Of a stretch of 56,351 nucleotides of DNA, positions 25,489 through 34,129 are shown piece after piece. The notes under the pieces are model-generated. The model worked only from the letters and a program-made list of their open reading frames with translations. It ran no database searches and was not told where the DNA came from. The first letter of the stretch is position 1. The number at the start of each line of letters is the position of its first letter. The position numbers and the translations under genes are program-made. The stretch covers positions 1 to 56,351 of the forward strand of contig CAAEFC010000029.1 of NCBI GenBank assembly GCA_900755065.1. The letters are read 5' to 3'. This stretch comes from Bacilli bacterium. Lineage in GTDB: Bacteria > Bacillota_I > Bacilli_A > RFN20 > CAG-449.

Positions 25489-26360
25489 TCTCTATGCCCT
25501 CCTTTGATCTCTTCCTGTCCTCGTACCAATCCGGCGAACCACTCCACGGTGTTCGGATCGCTGTGCGAGAAAAACGAACTCGTCTTCCGATCTAACGACG
25601 CGATTCTCTGCATGTCTTCATCGGAAAGTTCAAAATCGAAAATGTCGAAATTCTCTTTCATCCGCTCGATATGCGTCGATTTCGGTATGGCGATGATCTG
25701 CCGTTGCATATTCCAGCGCAGGATCGTCTGCGCCGCCGTTTTTCCGTATTTCTTCCCGATTTCCTCGATGACGGGTTGATGAAACAGATTTCCTCGTCCT
25801 TCGCCAAACGGCGCCCACCCTTCGATCCGGACGCCGTATTTTTCCATCCACTTCTGAGCGTCTGTCTGTTGATTGAACGGATGCGTTTCCACCTGATTGA
25901 CCATCGGGCGAACCGATGAAAAGGCACAGAGATCGACTAGTCGGTCCGGATAAAAGTTCGAAACGCCGATCGCGCGAAGTTTACCCGCCCTGTACAACTC
26001 TTCCAACGCCCGCCAGGCGCCGTAATAATCGCCGAATGGTTGGTGCAAAAGCATCAAATCGATATAGTCCGTTTGCAGTTTCCGAAGGGATTCTTCTACC
26101 GATCTTTTTGCGTTTTCGTAACCGTAATTCTCGATCCAGACTTTGGACGTCAGAAAGATTTCCTCTCTTGGAACGCCCGACTCGACGATCGCCGTTCCGA
26201 CTTCTTCTTCGTTGTAATAGGCCTGCGCCGTATCGATGTGACGGTATCCGGTTTTCAGCGCATCGAGGACGCAACGCGCGCAATCCTCTTTGGCGATCTG
26301 ATAGGCCCCGTATCCCAGTTGCGGTATCCGGACTCCGTTGGATAATGATAGTTCGTTCAT
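25485..26360 (-). CDS. Aldo/keto reductase
   Basis: A 291-residue NADPH-dependent carbonyl reductase of the AKR superfamily (TIM barrel). The catalytic tetrad is visible: D and Y in HIDTAQAYYNEEEVG, K in FLTSKVWIENYG, and H in MLLHQPFGDYY. The C-terminal cofactor segment AIPKSTHIERMKEN is present. The start has AAGGAGG. It is the first gene of the operon with the CMD-cupin and flavodoxin. An 18-bp perfect palindrome lies 20 bases upstream of the start and is a likely operator. Confidence 0.93.
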   Translation of the reverse strand: MNELSLSNGVRIPQLGYGAYQIAKEDCARCVLDALKTGYRHIDTAQAYYNEEEVGTAIVESGVPREEIFLTSKVWIENYGYENAKRSVEESLRKLQTDYIDLMLLHQPFGDYYGAWRALEELYRAGKLRAIGVSNFYPDRLVDLCAFSSVRPMVNQVETHPFNQQTDAQKWMEKYGVRIEGWAPFGEGRGNLFHQPVIEEIGKKYGKTAAQTILRWNMQRQIIAIPKSTHIERMKENFDIFDFELSDEDMQRIASLDRKTSSFFSHSDPNTVEWFAGLVRGQEEIKGGHRE

Positions 26361-26380
26361 GGATTTTCCTCCTTACTCTC

Positions 26381-26398
26381 GAGCCAAACGTTTGGCTC
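26381..26398. promoter_or_regulatory. 18-bp perfect palindrome upstream of the redox operon
   Basis: GAGCCAAACGTTTGGCTC is an uninterrupted inverted repeat with a central CG, located between the MerR-like gene and the aldo/keto reductase start. It has no T-tract, so it is an operator candidate, not a terminator. Confidence 0.55.
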
Positions 26399-26489
26399 CG
26401 CTTTGTTCAAAAAGGTTACCTGCTTCCGCGTTTCTGTCCGCGCAACCCGTTTCACCGCGACGGCAAACGACGGGAATTCTCCCGCCCTT

Positions 26490-26816
26490 TCAGTCCTTCT
26501 TCTCCTTTTGTCGCAGTTCGTAAATGACGAAATCGATCCGGTCGATCAGACGGCCCTGTTCGTGCATGGCATCCAAAAGATCGCGTCGGAGTCGGTTCAG
26601 AATGCGGATCTGCCGATCCGGAAACGCGGATAAAGCCCAGAATTCAGCCGTCTGTTCCGGACTGAGTCCTGCTTTCCGAAGAAGAGCGATCAAGGCGATT
26701 TTTTCCACCGAAGAATCATCGTAGCCGTCTGACTCGCCGAGAATTCCCTGTCCCTCATAAAAACGAATCTCGTCTTCATCGGTCAGTTTCAGAAAATTCA
26801 ACTCGTCTTTTTTCAT
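26490..26816 (-). CDS. Divergent MerR-like regulator
   Basis: A 108-residue protein whose first half, IRFYEGQGILGESDGYDDSSVEKIALIALLRKAGLSPEQ, resembles the MerR wing and second helix (IRYYE..GLL..), but the usual first recognition helix (IGEVAKLTGVS) is missing. The C-terminal helix would dimerise. ATG at 26816 follows GGAAAG by four bases; a TTG start at 26828 is less likely. It lies upstream of the redox operon on the same strand and could regulate it. Confidence 0.55.
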   Translation of the reverse strand: MKKDELNFLKLTDEDEIRFYEGQGILGESDGYDDSSVEKIALIALLRKAGLSPEQTAEFWALSAFPDRQIRILNRLRRDLLDAMHEQGRLIDRIDFVIYELRQKEKKD

Positions 26817-26896
26817 CGCTCTTTCCAAGTATCGGTACCTTTCTCACACTTCCAGTATAAACAGCGCGAAATAAAAAGAAAAATACTTGCTTCGCA

Positions 26897-27784
26897 TCAA
26901 CTATTATGCCCAAAAAGCATGATAATGTCCTCTGTAAATTTTTTAACCGCGCGATTCAACGGTTGATACTTTTTCCAAATGATAAACGAGGACAGTTGAA
27001 TCGCCGGAAAGAAAGGCCGGAAGCAAGTTCCGTAATGGCTCGTTTCACTCATCGTGCTTTCGATCGTAAAGACGTATCCGACATTTTGCCGGGCAAAATG
27101 TGCCGCGTTGTTGATTAAATCAAACGTCGCGATCACATTCAGGCGATCGTACTTTTCTCCCAGCGCATGACGATAAAATGACTGAACGGAGGGACGCTTA
27201 TTCGCCACGATCGGTAGTCCCATCAGGTCGTCGATCGTGATGAAATCTTTTTTCGCAAGAGGCGATCGGTCGCTCATCAGAATGCCGCATCGGTCGTCGA
27301 TGCCGAGTCGGACGAAATTGTATTTATCGATATCTCCTGGTTCCACCAGCAATCCGATATCCAGTAACCCTCTGTCCAATCCTTCTTTGACGCGATCGGC
27401 GATGTCGGACTGAATATCGAAAGTAACTTCGGGATATTTTTTCTGAAAAGATGTAATCAGTCGCGGAAGGATCTCCGCCGATCTGGCCTCTGCCGCGCCG
27501 ATCGAAATCACACCGCTTAAATGATCGTCCTGTTGCTGAAACTCTTTTTCGATCTTGTCTTCCAGATCGATCATCTCCTCCGCACGTCGGCGAAGAAGCA
27601 TTCCTTCCTCTGTCAACGTGATTTTCCGTTTTCCGCGTTCAAAAAGGCAAACGCCCAATTCCGCTTCTAAATCGGCCAGTTGTCTGGAAAGGGTCGGCTG
27701 GGTGATGAACAGCGCTTCCGCCGCTTTGGAGATATTTCCTTCTCTGGCTAAGGTTAAAAAATATCGCAGTACTCTGATTTCCAT
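26897..27784 (-). CDS. LysR-family transcriptional regulator
   Basis: A 295-residue regulator with an N-terminal winged helix (RYFLTLAREGNISKAAEALFITQPTLSRQL) and a C-terminal effector domain starting near residue 92 (VISIGAAEARSAEILP). Family members usually activate a neighbouring operon in response to a small molecule; the redox operon downstream is the candidate target. The length is normal. It has its own promoter (27805-27832) and a GAGAGGAG ribosome site. Confidence 0.93.
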   Translation of the reverse strand: MEIRVLRYFLTLAREGNISKAAEALFITQPTLSRQLADLEAELGVCLFERGKRKITLTEEGMLLRRRAEEMIDLEDKIEKEFQQQDDHLSGVISIGAAEARSAEILPRLITSFQKKYPEVTFDIQSDIADRVKEGLDRGLLDIGLLVEPGDIDKYNFVRLGIDDRCGILMSDRSPLAKKDFITIDDLMGLPIVANKRPSVQSFYRHALGEKYDRLNVIATFDLINNAAHFARQNVGYVFTIESTMSETSHYGTCFRPFFPAIQLSSFIIWKKYQPLNRAVKKFTEDIIMLFGHNS

Positions 27785-27804
27785 ACGTTTCTCCTCTCAG
27801 ATTT

Positions 27805-27832
27805 ATTATATCAAAAAGAAGAATACGTGCAA
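27805..27832 (-). promoter_or_regulatory. Promoter of the LysR gene
   Basis: TTGCAC, 16 bases, TATAAT on the minus strand, ahead of GAGAGGAG and the start. Confidence 0.7.
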
Positions 27833-27916
27833 CACCATGCTTTCAGAGCATATAACCCTTCGGGAACATTTTCATTCCGATTCTCGTTGGCAGACCGATC
27901 TTTTCAAAGCCTGCAC

Positions 27917-28181
27917 TTAGTAGGAATCGCCTTTCATTCGATTGCAACGGCGGCATAATGTTTGCAAATTATCCGGTGTGCTTTTTCCTCCTTTGGCTAT
28001 GGGTTTGATATGATCGATTTCCAAGTCGGCAAATCGGTCGCTCCTGCCGCAAAGGCAACACCGATAGCCGTCTCTTTGATAGATAAAAAACCGCATTTTT
28101 TTGAAACTCTTAATTTGAGAAGAGAAACGAAAACAGAAGCCCCTAAAACGACAATCAAAAGAGGATCCAAAGAACAATCAC
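27917..28181 (-). pseudogene. Membrane-anchored HNH endonuclease, doubly frameshifted
   Basis: The C-terminal 60 codons are a compact HNH nuclease: FIYQRDGYRCCLCG, EIDHIKPIAKGG and NLQTLCRRCN carry the CxxC, the catalytic His and a second CxxC. An in-frame TTG at 28177 would give a non-hydrophobic start. Adding one base in each of two homopolymer runs (T4 at 28157-28160 and T7 at 28096-28102, plus strand) restores a 88-90-codon frame from GTG at 28181, which has AGAGG six bases upstream. Its N-terminus is a membrane helix (LIVVLGASVFVSLL) followed by KLRVSKK, the normal architecture of small anchored HNH proteins. Alternatively the indels are assembly errors and the gene is intact. Confidence 0.6.
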
Positions 28182-28422
28182 TTTTTACCTCTATAAGGCA
28201 AATCTATACAAGATTGACTATACTTTCATTATAAAGTAAAGGCCTGATTTTTTTAGCCATTTTAACCGGAAAATCGAAATTTTTCTTATTATCCTCCAAT
28301 ACACATCATAATGCTTTCAAATATGGCAATCTGCGCTTCTATGCTTGCACTTCTTGGAGCAAGAAAAGGAAAAATAGAAAATATGCAGTTTCTCATTGTG
28401 CATTAACCCAATAGATTTCTTC

Positions 28423-29781
28423 TTACACTTTCGCGCTGGATTTCACAGTGACCTTTTGGGCAAATTCAATTACTTGCCTCTTCCTCTTGTGCTTCACCCA
28501 TAGATATTGCTCTAACCCTGAAAGGGCAAGATGGAAGACCATACCAAAACCAAACATCATGATGATCGTGTCCATTGTAAACTTAATGGTTTCCCCTATA
28601 TAGCATCCAAACCAAACCCCATAGTAAAGGAAGTTTACAAAAACGCTGTTTATTGCATTTAGATAGGTTGCTCCCTTACCCACAAATATCGAATCGGGAA
28701 TGACGCATAGGAGATAAGCAATATAAAACGGAATAAGTTTAATGGTAATTAAGAAGATTTCATTGTAGTTTTCCAATCTTTGAACATATCTAAAAAATAA
28801 AGACCATAAAGGAATCGTAATCGCCCAAGCAATGACGGAGAATGTTGCGATCAGATAATAATTCTTTTGTTTCAATGAAGAATAATCATCCTTGCAATCG
28901 CTCTTGATGACTTCACTCAGAGAGGTTACCGGAATGAGTAGCCACCCCCAAATGAAGTTATTGGCAACCCAGTAGTTACCTTGTTCTAAGACCATGTTCA
29001 CCATTCTTGCCACCATGAGAACATAGACAATGTTATCGATAAATTGCTGCGTCCCTGAAAATAATCCCCTGAGTCCAATGCTTCCTAAATCTTTTCTGTC
29101 ATCCTTTTTGAATCCTGAGACATGAATGAGTTTCTCCAAATAAAGAACCACTATGCCAACGATTAAAAGAACGGCATTGGAAATTATGTTAGCAACGGCT
29201 ATTCCGTTCACTTCTAAAAAAGGGACCAAAGCAAAATCGCCTATGATGGCTACCAGAACTTTTATGCCCATAAAGATATACACATTCTTGCTCTTACCAA
29301 CCGTTATAAAGACCACATTGATGAAGGTAGGAATAATGCCTATTACGAACGAAAGCGTCTCTAACATTAAATAACTGTTTATGGCTTCCACATCTGCTTC
29401 TTTCGGGTTCATCAGGCTGATCAGATGTCTGCCATAAAAGAACACGATTAAACTAAATAAAGCATAAATAGCAAAGACTGTAAGGCCGAACTTGAATACT
29501 GAATTTGGAAACTTTTCCTTGCTATTCTTATATATCTTGTTTAAGACCGAGTAAAGAGGGACGATTAAAAATGCCCTTATCGTTTCATCGATCAGATCGA
29601 ACCATTCCATCTGACCAAGGATATCGATCCCTTCAGTGGAAACAGTCGAAGATACGATTGCCGTCGATAGGGTTTGATAGATTGCAGGCACTAATGCTAA
29701 AAGGCATAGGGAAACAAATAAACTCCACTTGAAAGATTTCAAATCAATAAAAAGATTTTTAAGTTCAGTAACAAGATTCAC
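28423..29781 (-). CDS. MATE-like multidrug/polysaccharide transporter family protein
   Basis: A 452-residue membrane protein with about twelve hydrophobic segments and the paired six-helix layout of MATE antiporters. The first half includes PLYSVLNKIYK and MNPKEADVEAI; the second half begins near LRGLFSGTQQF. The start is GTG with AGGAG upstream, under TTGAGT-N17-TATAAT (29813-29841). The coding sequence is clearly more AT-rich than the flanking housekeeping genes and lies between an HNH remnant and an orphan gene, which points to horizontal transfer. The substrate is unknown. Confidence 0.75.
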   Translation of the reverse strand: MNLVTELKNLFIDLKSFKWSLFVSLCLLALVPAIYQTLSTAIVSSTVSTEGIDILGQMEWFDLIDETIRAFLIVPLYSVLNKIYKNSKEKFPNSVFKFGLTVFAIYALFSLIVFFYGRHLISLMNPKEADVEAINSYLMLETLSFVIGIIPTFINVVFITVGKSKNVYIFMGIKVLVAIIGDFALVPFLEVNGIAVANIISNAVLLIVGIVVLYLEKLIHVSGFKKDDRKDLGSIGLRGLFSGTQQFIDNIVYVLMVARMVNMVLEQGNYWVANNFIWGWLLIPVTSLSEVIKSDCKDDYSSLKQKNYYLIATFSVIAWAITIPLWSLFFRYVQRLENYNEIFLITIKLIPFYIAYLLCVIPDSIFVGKGATYLNAINSVFVNFLYYGVWFGCYIGETIKFTMDTIIMMFGFGMVFHLALSGLEQYLWVKHKRKRQVIEFAQKVTVKSSAKV

Positions 29782-30086
29782 CGTTCCATACTCCTCTCAA
29801 AGTTTAAGCAATATTATATAAAAAATCCAATAATTACTCAATGAGTTTTTATGCATTCTTCACCGCTTCCGCCCTCTTTATTTACTAGCGCGCAAGACGA
29901 ATGAAAAAGTTTGCGAGGAATTGACGAGCGCTACGGCTTCATTTGGCGATAAAATAAAAATAGATCATTCTAAATTAAAAATATAATGTCTCTTAGTTTG
30001 CTATGTATAGTGAACTACACTTCAATGTTGAACAAATGGCTTTATTTCACACAGACAAATAAATTGAGATTTACCAACTTTGTTTA
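29782..30086. other. AT-rich intergenic stretch with a coding-like remnant
   Basis: It holds the MATE promoter (29813-29841). On the plus strand around 29895-29986 there is a short coding-like tail (TNEKVCEELTSATASFG, then a lysine-rich end and TAA) without a start. That piece is less AT-rich than its surroundings and looks like the end of a lost gene. I see no other structure. Confidence 0.3.
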
Positions 30087-30440
30087 TTAAAGTTGCTCAA
30101 TACGCTTTTGTATTATGCAATAAATATACCTTGCGTCGGCTTCTCCATCGAAAGCGATAAATTCATCACAATCAGGCTCGGATTTGCTGCAACCGATTGC
30201 AAGTTCTTTTTGATCAATTTGGATATCAAAGAAATAATCTTGATATTTGGCTTGTATACCTATATCTTTAATATTGTCAAACCAGTCTATATGAATTTCT
30301 ATTTTTGACAACCCCACCTTTTTTAGTTCTATTATCAGATTGCCTGATAAATAGTCTTTTAATATTAAATCAAAATTAGAAAAATGATCTTCTCGTTCTT
30401 TCAAATAATCCGCTATCTTTTTCTTTTTTCCAATCAACAT
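30087..30440 (-). CDS. Uncharacterised small acidic protein in AT-rich island
   Basis: A 117-residue soluble protein with no signal peptide or membrane segment. It has alternating charged and aromatic residues (IEIHIDWFDNIKDIGIQAKY, DIQIDQKEL), a beta-sheet pattern that recalls small immunity proteins, but I do not recognise it. GGAG is nine bases upstream of ATG, and TTGCTT-N17-TATAAG lies at 30480-30508. It is AT-rich like the MATE gene and unlike the genes on either side, so it was probably acquired. Confidence 0.65.
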   Translation of the reverse strand: MLIGKKKKIADYLKEREDHFSNFDLILKDYLSGNLIIELKKVGLSKIEIHIDWFDNIKDIGIQAKYQDYFFDIQIDQKELAIGCSKSEPDCDEFIAFDGEADARYIYCIIQKRIEQL

Positions 30441-30615
30441 AAGTTTTTACTCCGCTAAATTACTGTTTATCGTACATCTCTTATACCACAAAGATCGAAT
30501 ACAAGCAACATATATAATCAACATGATTATTCCGATAGAAAAAAAGAAATCCGGGCTAATCGTTTGTTACAAATCTTTGGTTTAGATTTAATTTTTTGGA
30601 AAATTTCAATTGACA

Positions 30616-30692
30616 TGGTGCCCCTGACAGGAGTCGAACCTGCGACCTGCGGTTTAGGAAACCGACGCTCTATCCAACTGAGCTACAGAGGC
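30616..30692 (-). tRNA. tRNA-Arg (CCU anticodon)
   Basis: On the minus strand: acceptor GCCTCTG/CAGGGGC (one G-T pair), the same D-arm as the tRNA-Arg at 24081, anticodon loop TTCCTAA, T-arm CAGGTTCGACTCCTG, CCA encoded. Anticodon CCU reads AGG (Arg). Confidence 0.95.
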
Positions 30693-30743
30693 ATCGCGGA
30701 TTTATTTTAATCAATCCAAAAACATCTTTCAAGAATTTCGCCT

Positions 30744-31688
30744 TTATCTCTGCACATTCAACGAAAGAACTTCTTCTTTCAAAGGCGCGATCTCCCGGAT
30801 TTCCATCGGTTCAAGCATCACTTCTTCTTCATGGTAATCTTCGGAAAACTCGTAGACCAACTTGGCTTTGACTCTGATCCACGAACGATCTTTCAACGGC
30901 ATATTCAATGTCGATTTAACCAAAAAGCCGCAAAGTTGTATGTCGTTCGCGCAACAATTCATCACCTTTCTTCCGCCGATAAAAGTTCCTTCCGGAAGTT
31001 CTTTCGACTGAAAAACCTGCATGTTGTATTCCACGATTTTATTTTCATACCGTTCTTTGTGATCGAACGTATCGATATAAAAAGTGGCAAAGTCGTCGTC
31101 TTCGATCTGAATGACGGGTTCGTCGACGGAATACGGAAGCGGTTCCTCGAAAGCCTCTGATGCGCGCATATTTCGATCCATGATCATAAACTGCGCGTTG
31201 CCGTTGATCATGCGCAATGCGGTACGATACGGCTCGATCTCTTTCTGCGCGTCTTCACAGCGAATGAAGACGACAACCTGGCTACGCTTGATGATATCGA
31301 CGAATTTCTGCCTCATATTGTTGAAATAAACGCCGAACGTCGAAGCGTCGATAAAATAGATGACTTGCAGAATCTCCAATTCCGAAGGAAACCGCAGTTG
31401 CTCCAAATCCCACATTCCGTTCATTTCGATGACGACGCGATCCGGTTTCGTCTCTTTCAAAAGCCGACTGATTTTTTTGTAGTCGAATTCTTCCAGCGAT
31501 GAAAAATAGGCGATATCGGTGCGATAATCGGCTTTCAACAGGCGGGCGTCATAGGAAATTTCGCCTTCTTCACAGACCAAAAGCAACGTTTTGCCGTCAA
31601 ATCCGTCGCTTTTGATCGTGTCGGTGATAAACGTCGTTTTCCCGGAATCCAGAAATCCGTCGATGAAAAAGACCGGTATTTTTTTCAT
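30744..31688 (-). CDS. COG0523 (CobW/G3E) GTPase family protein without CxCC
   Basis: A 314-residue G3E-class GTPase-like protein with Walker A GFLDSGKTTF near the N-terminus and CobW-like C-terminal region from about residue 200. These proteins deliver metal (often zinc) to target proteins. The central metal motif CxCC of its neighbour is absent; the same region reads VCEEGEISYD. It begins 2 bases after the His-rich paralog and is therefore co-translated. A role as a partner or regulatory subunit of that paralog is an inference. Confidence 0.82.
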   Translation of the reverse strand: MKKIPVFFIDGFLDSGKTTFITDTIKSDGFDGKTLLLVCEEGEISYDARLLKADYRTDIAYFSSLEEFDYKKISRLLKETKPDRVVIEMNGMWDLEQLRFPSELEILQVIYFIDASTFGVYFNNMRQKFVDIIKRSQVVVFIRCEDAQKEIEPYRTALRMINGNAQFMIMDRNMRASEAFEEPLPYSVDEPVIQIEDDDFATFYIDTFDHKERYENKIVEYNMQVFQSKELPEGTFIGGRKVMNCCANDIQLCGFLVKSTLNMPLKDRSWIRVKAKLVYEFSEDYHEEEVMLEPMEIREIAPLKEEVLSLNVQR

Positions 31689-31690
31689 AA

Positions 31691-32779
31691 TTACTTCGCC
31701 TTCTTTTCAAATTCATCCTCGATTCGCGGCGTATCGATCTTCGATCCGATCACGACGATGCGACCGGTGACATCCGCCTCGCACTCGCGAAGCGAATAAT
31801 CGCCCGCGACATAATCGAAAGAGTACCAGACACCCTCTTTTCCTTTCAGAATGCCTTTGCTTCTGAGGATCGTACCGATGCTTTCGTCAGTTTTCAAAAA
31901 TTCGAGGAATCCGATCAGATTCTCTTTGGAAATCGTCCGGACGGTTTCTTTTCCCCACGAGGTAAACACTTCGTCGGCATGATGATGACCGCAACAATCG
32001 TGATCGTGATGATGTCCGTGTTCCTCTTCGTGTTCGTGATGATGTTCGTGGTGAGAAGAACACGCCTCGTGATCGTGGTGGTGTTCCTCTTCGTGTGCGC
32101 AACACTCATGGTCGTGATCGTGATGATGGCACTCGTGGTCTTCTTCGCATTCGCTTTCCGTCTTTTTCAGCAGATCTTCGATCAGGGAATGCTTTTCTTC
32201 CAGCGCTTTCAGCAAAGTATCCGGATTCAGTTCCCGGATATCGGTGGTGATGAGATTGGCTTTCGGATTGATTTCCCGAATCAAAGCAACGCTTTCGTTC
32301 AGTTTATCTTCGTCGACCAAATCGACTTTACCGACGACGATCGTATTGGCGTATTCGATCTGATCGTGGAGGAATTCACCGAAATTATGCAATTGCAACC
32401 GGACTTTCTTGGCATCGACGACGCAACAGAGCACGTTGATTTCCAAATCTTCCTCCACACCCCGAATGGCTTTGACGATATCGGAAAGTTTTCCGACTCC
32501 GGAAGGCTCGATGATGATCCGATCCGGATGATAGGTTTCAACCACTTCTTTCATCGAAGATGCGAAGTCCCCGACCAAAGAACAGCAGATGCAACCCGAG
32601 TTGATTTCTTTGATTTCCACGCCGGAATCTTTCAAAAACGAACCGTCGATGCCGATTTCGCCGAACTCGTTTTCAATTAAAACCACTTTTTCTTTCCGGA
32701 TTTCTCCGGCAAATAATTTTCTGATCAGCGTTGTTTTTCCCGCTCCCAAAAAGCCGCTGATTACATCAATCTTTACCAT
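31691..32779 (-). CDS. COG0523 metallochaperone GTPase with His-rich region
   Basis: A 362-residue G3E GTPase. Walker A GFLGAGKTT is at residues 9-17, and the metal-binding CxCC at 63-66 (CICC). Residues about 208-275 form a Cys/His/Glu-rich metal store (repeats such as HHHDHDHECC and HHDHDCCGHHH). A CobW C-terminal domain follows, with ISKENLIGFLEFLK. It would bind zinc or another transition metal and hand it to a client protein with GTP hydrolysis. The ribosome site is AGAGG. No Zur box was recognisable upstream. Confidence 0.9.
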   Translation of the reverse strand: MVKIDVISGFLGAGKTTLIRKLFAGEIRKEKVVLIENEFGEIGIDGSFLKDSGVEIKEINSGCICCSLVGDFASSMKEVVETYHPDRIIIEPSGVGKLSDIVKAIRGVEEDLEINVLCCVVDAKKVRLQLHNFGEFLHDQIEYANTIVVGKVDLVDEDKLNESVALIREINPKANLITTDIRELNPDTLLKALEEKHSLIEDLLKKTESECEEDHECHHHDHDHECCAHEEEHHHDHEACSSHHEHHHEHEEEHGHHHDHDCCGHHHADEVFTSWGKETVRTISKENLIGFLEFLKTDESIGTILRSKGILKGKEGVWYSFDYVAGDYSLRECEADVTGRIVVIGSKIDTPRIEDEFEKKAK

Positions 32780-32854
32780 AATTCAAACCTCTTTTCCCTT
32801 CTAGTTTATCACGAAAATCCGAAAGAATCATCTTTTAGAAAAAATCCTTCGGAA

Positions 32855-34126
32855 TTATTTTTTCTTTTTAACTTCCTCCCAGTACTTTTTCGCCGCGCTT
32901 TCCACCTTGTTCTCCTGATAGACGTAAAATTTTTCTCCGATCAGATCGTCGGGAAGAAAGGACTGATCGACGTAGTGATTCGGAAAATCGTGCGAATAGC
33001 GGTAGCCTTCTCCGTGATGCAATTCGGCGCTTCCTCCGTAATGCGCGTCGAGTAAGGCATTCGGTATTTTGCTCCCTTTCCCCTGTTTCACGGCACTTAA
33101 AGCGCTGTCGACGGCGAGAATCGCCGAGTTGGATTTCGGACAGGTGGCCAGAAAAATCACGGCTTCCGCAAGAGGAATCCGCGCTTCCGGCAACCCGAGT
33201 TGCATCGCTGAATCCACCAAAGATTTTACGATCGATCCCGCTTGCGGATACGCTAAACCGATATCCTCCGAAGCGATGACTAAAAGTCTCCGGCAAGGCG
33301 AAATCAGATCGTCAGCCTCCAACAATTTCGCCAAGTAGAAAATTCCTGCGTCCGGATCCGAGCCCCGGATTGATTTCTGAAAAGCCGACAGAAGATCGTA
33401 ATGTTCGTCTCCGTCGCGATCGTAACGCATCGCACTTCTCTGACCGATCTGTCTGGCTTCGTTCATCGTGAAGAAATACGTCTGATTGTAATGATTGGCG
33501 ACGTTGAACATCAGTTCCACCGAATTGATCGCCTTGCGGCAATCGCCGCCGCAGATCGTCGAAAGATAACGGACGACGCCTTCTTCCACTTCAATCCGCT
33601 GCTGAGAGCGGTCGGCTAAAAAAGAAATGGCCCGTTGAACCGCCTTCTCGATTTCGCTCGGGCGGATCGGTTTGAATTCAAAGATCGTCGAACGGGAAAT
33701 CAGAGCGTTATATACGTAAAAATAAGGATTTTCCGTCGTCGAAGCGATCAGCGTGATCTCCCCGCTTTCGATGTATTCCAGGAGCAACTGCTGCTGCTTT
33801 TTGGAAAAATACTGAATTTCGTCGAGATAGAGCAAGATGCCGTCGAGATGTCCTAGCGAACCGATTTTTGCGATAATCTCCTTGACATCGCTCGAAGAAG
33901 CGCTGGTCGCGTTGATTCTGTACAGTTTTTTATCGACGGAATCAGCGATCATCCTCGCCAGAGTCGTTTTTCCGGTTCCGCTCGGACCGTAAAAGATCAT
34001 ATTCGGAATTTTCTTCGATTCGATCAGTTTTCTCAGAACGCCGTTCTTTCCGAGAAGATGCTCCTGACCGACGACTTCTTCCAGTGTTTTCGGACGGATC
34101 AGGTCCGCCAAAGGTTGATTTTCCAT
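32855..34126 (-). CDS. rarA: Replication-associated recombination protein A (RarA/MgsA)
   Basis: A 423-residue AAA ATPase related to clamp loaders that acts at stalled replication forks. It starts LADLIRPKTLEEVVGQEHLLG, has Walker A GPSGTGKTT near residue 50, Walker B LYLDEIQYFSKKQQ, sensor TTENPYF, and a C-terminal helical tetramerisation domain with ASEDIGLAYPQA. The length is normal. It follows the phosphatase gene by 3 bases, and a GGAGG overlaps that end. Confidence 0.94.
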   Translation of the reverse strand: MENQPLADLIRPKTLEEVVGQEHLLGKNGVLRKLIESKKIPNMIFYGPSGTGKTTLARMIADSVDKKLYRINATSASSSDVKEIIAKIGSLGHLDGILLYLDEIQYFSKKQQQLLLEYIESGEITLIASTTENPYFYVYNALISRSTIFEFKPIRPSEIEKAVQRAISFLADRSQQRIEVEEGVVRYLSTICGGDCRKAINSVELMFNVANHYNQTYFFTMNEARQIGQRSAMRYDRDGDEHYDLLSAFQKSIRGSDPDAGIFYLAKLLEADDLISPCRRLLVIASEDIGLAYPQAGSIVKSLVDSAMQLGLPEARIPLAEAVIFLATCPKSNSAILAVDSALSAVKQGKGSKIPNALLDAHYGGSAELHHGEGYRYSHDFPNHYVDQSFLPDDLIGEKFYVYQENKVESAAKKYWEEVKKKK

Positions 34127-34129
34127 TTT

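Noticed and set aside
25931..25945. Short match to the tRNA-Thr 3' end (CTAGTCGG) as a possible second attachment site
   Set aside because: Only eight bases match, inside an intact aldo/keto reductase gene.
31979..32680. Hydrophobic-looking plus-strand frame opposite the His-rich metallochaperone
   Set aside because: The Met/Val runs are the complement of His/Asp codons in the real gene.
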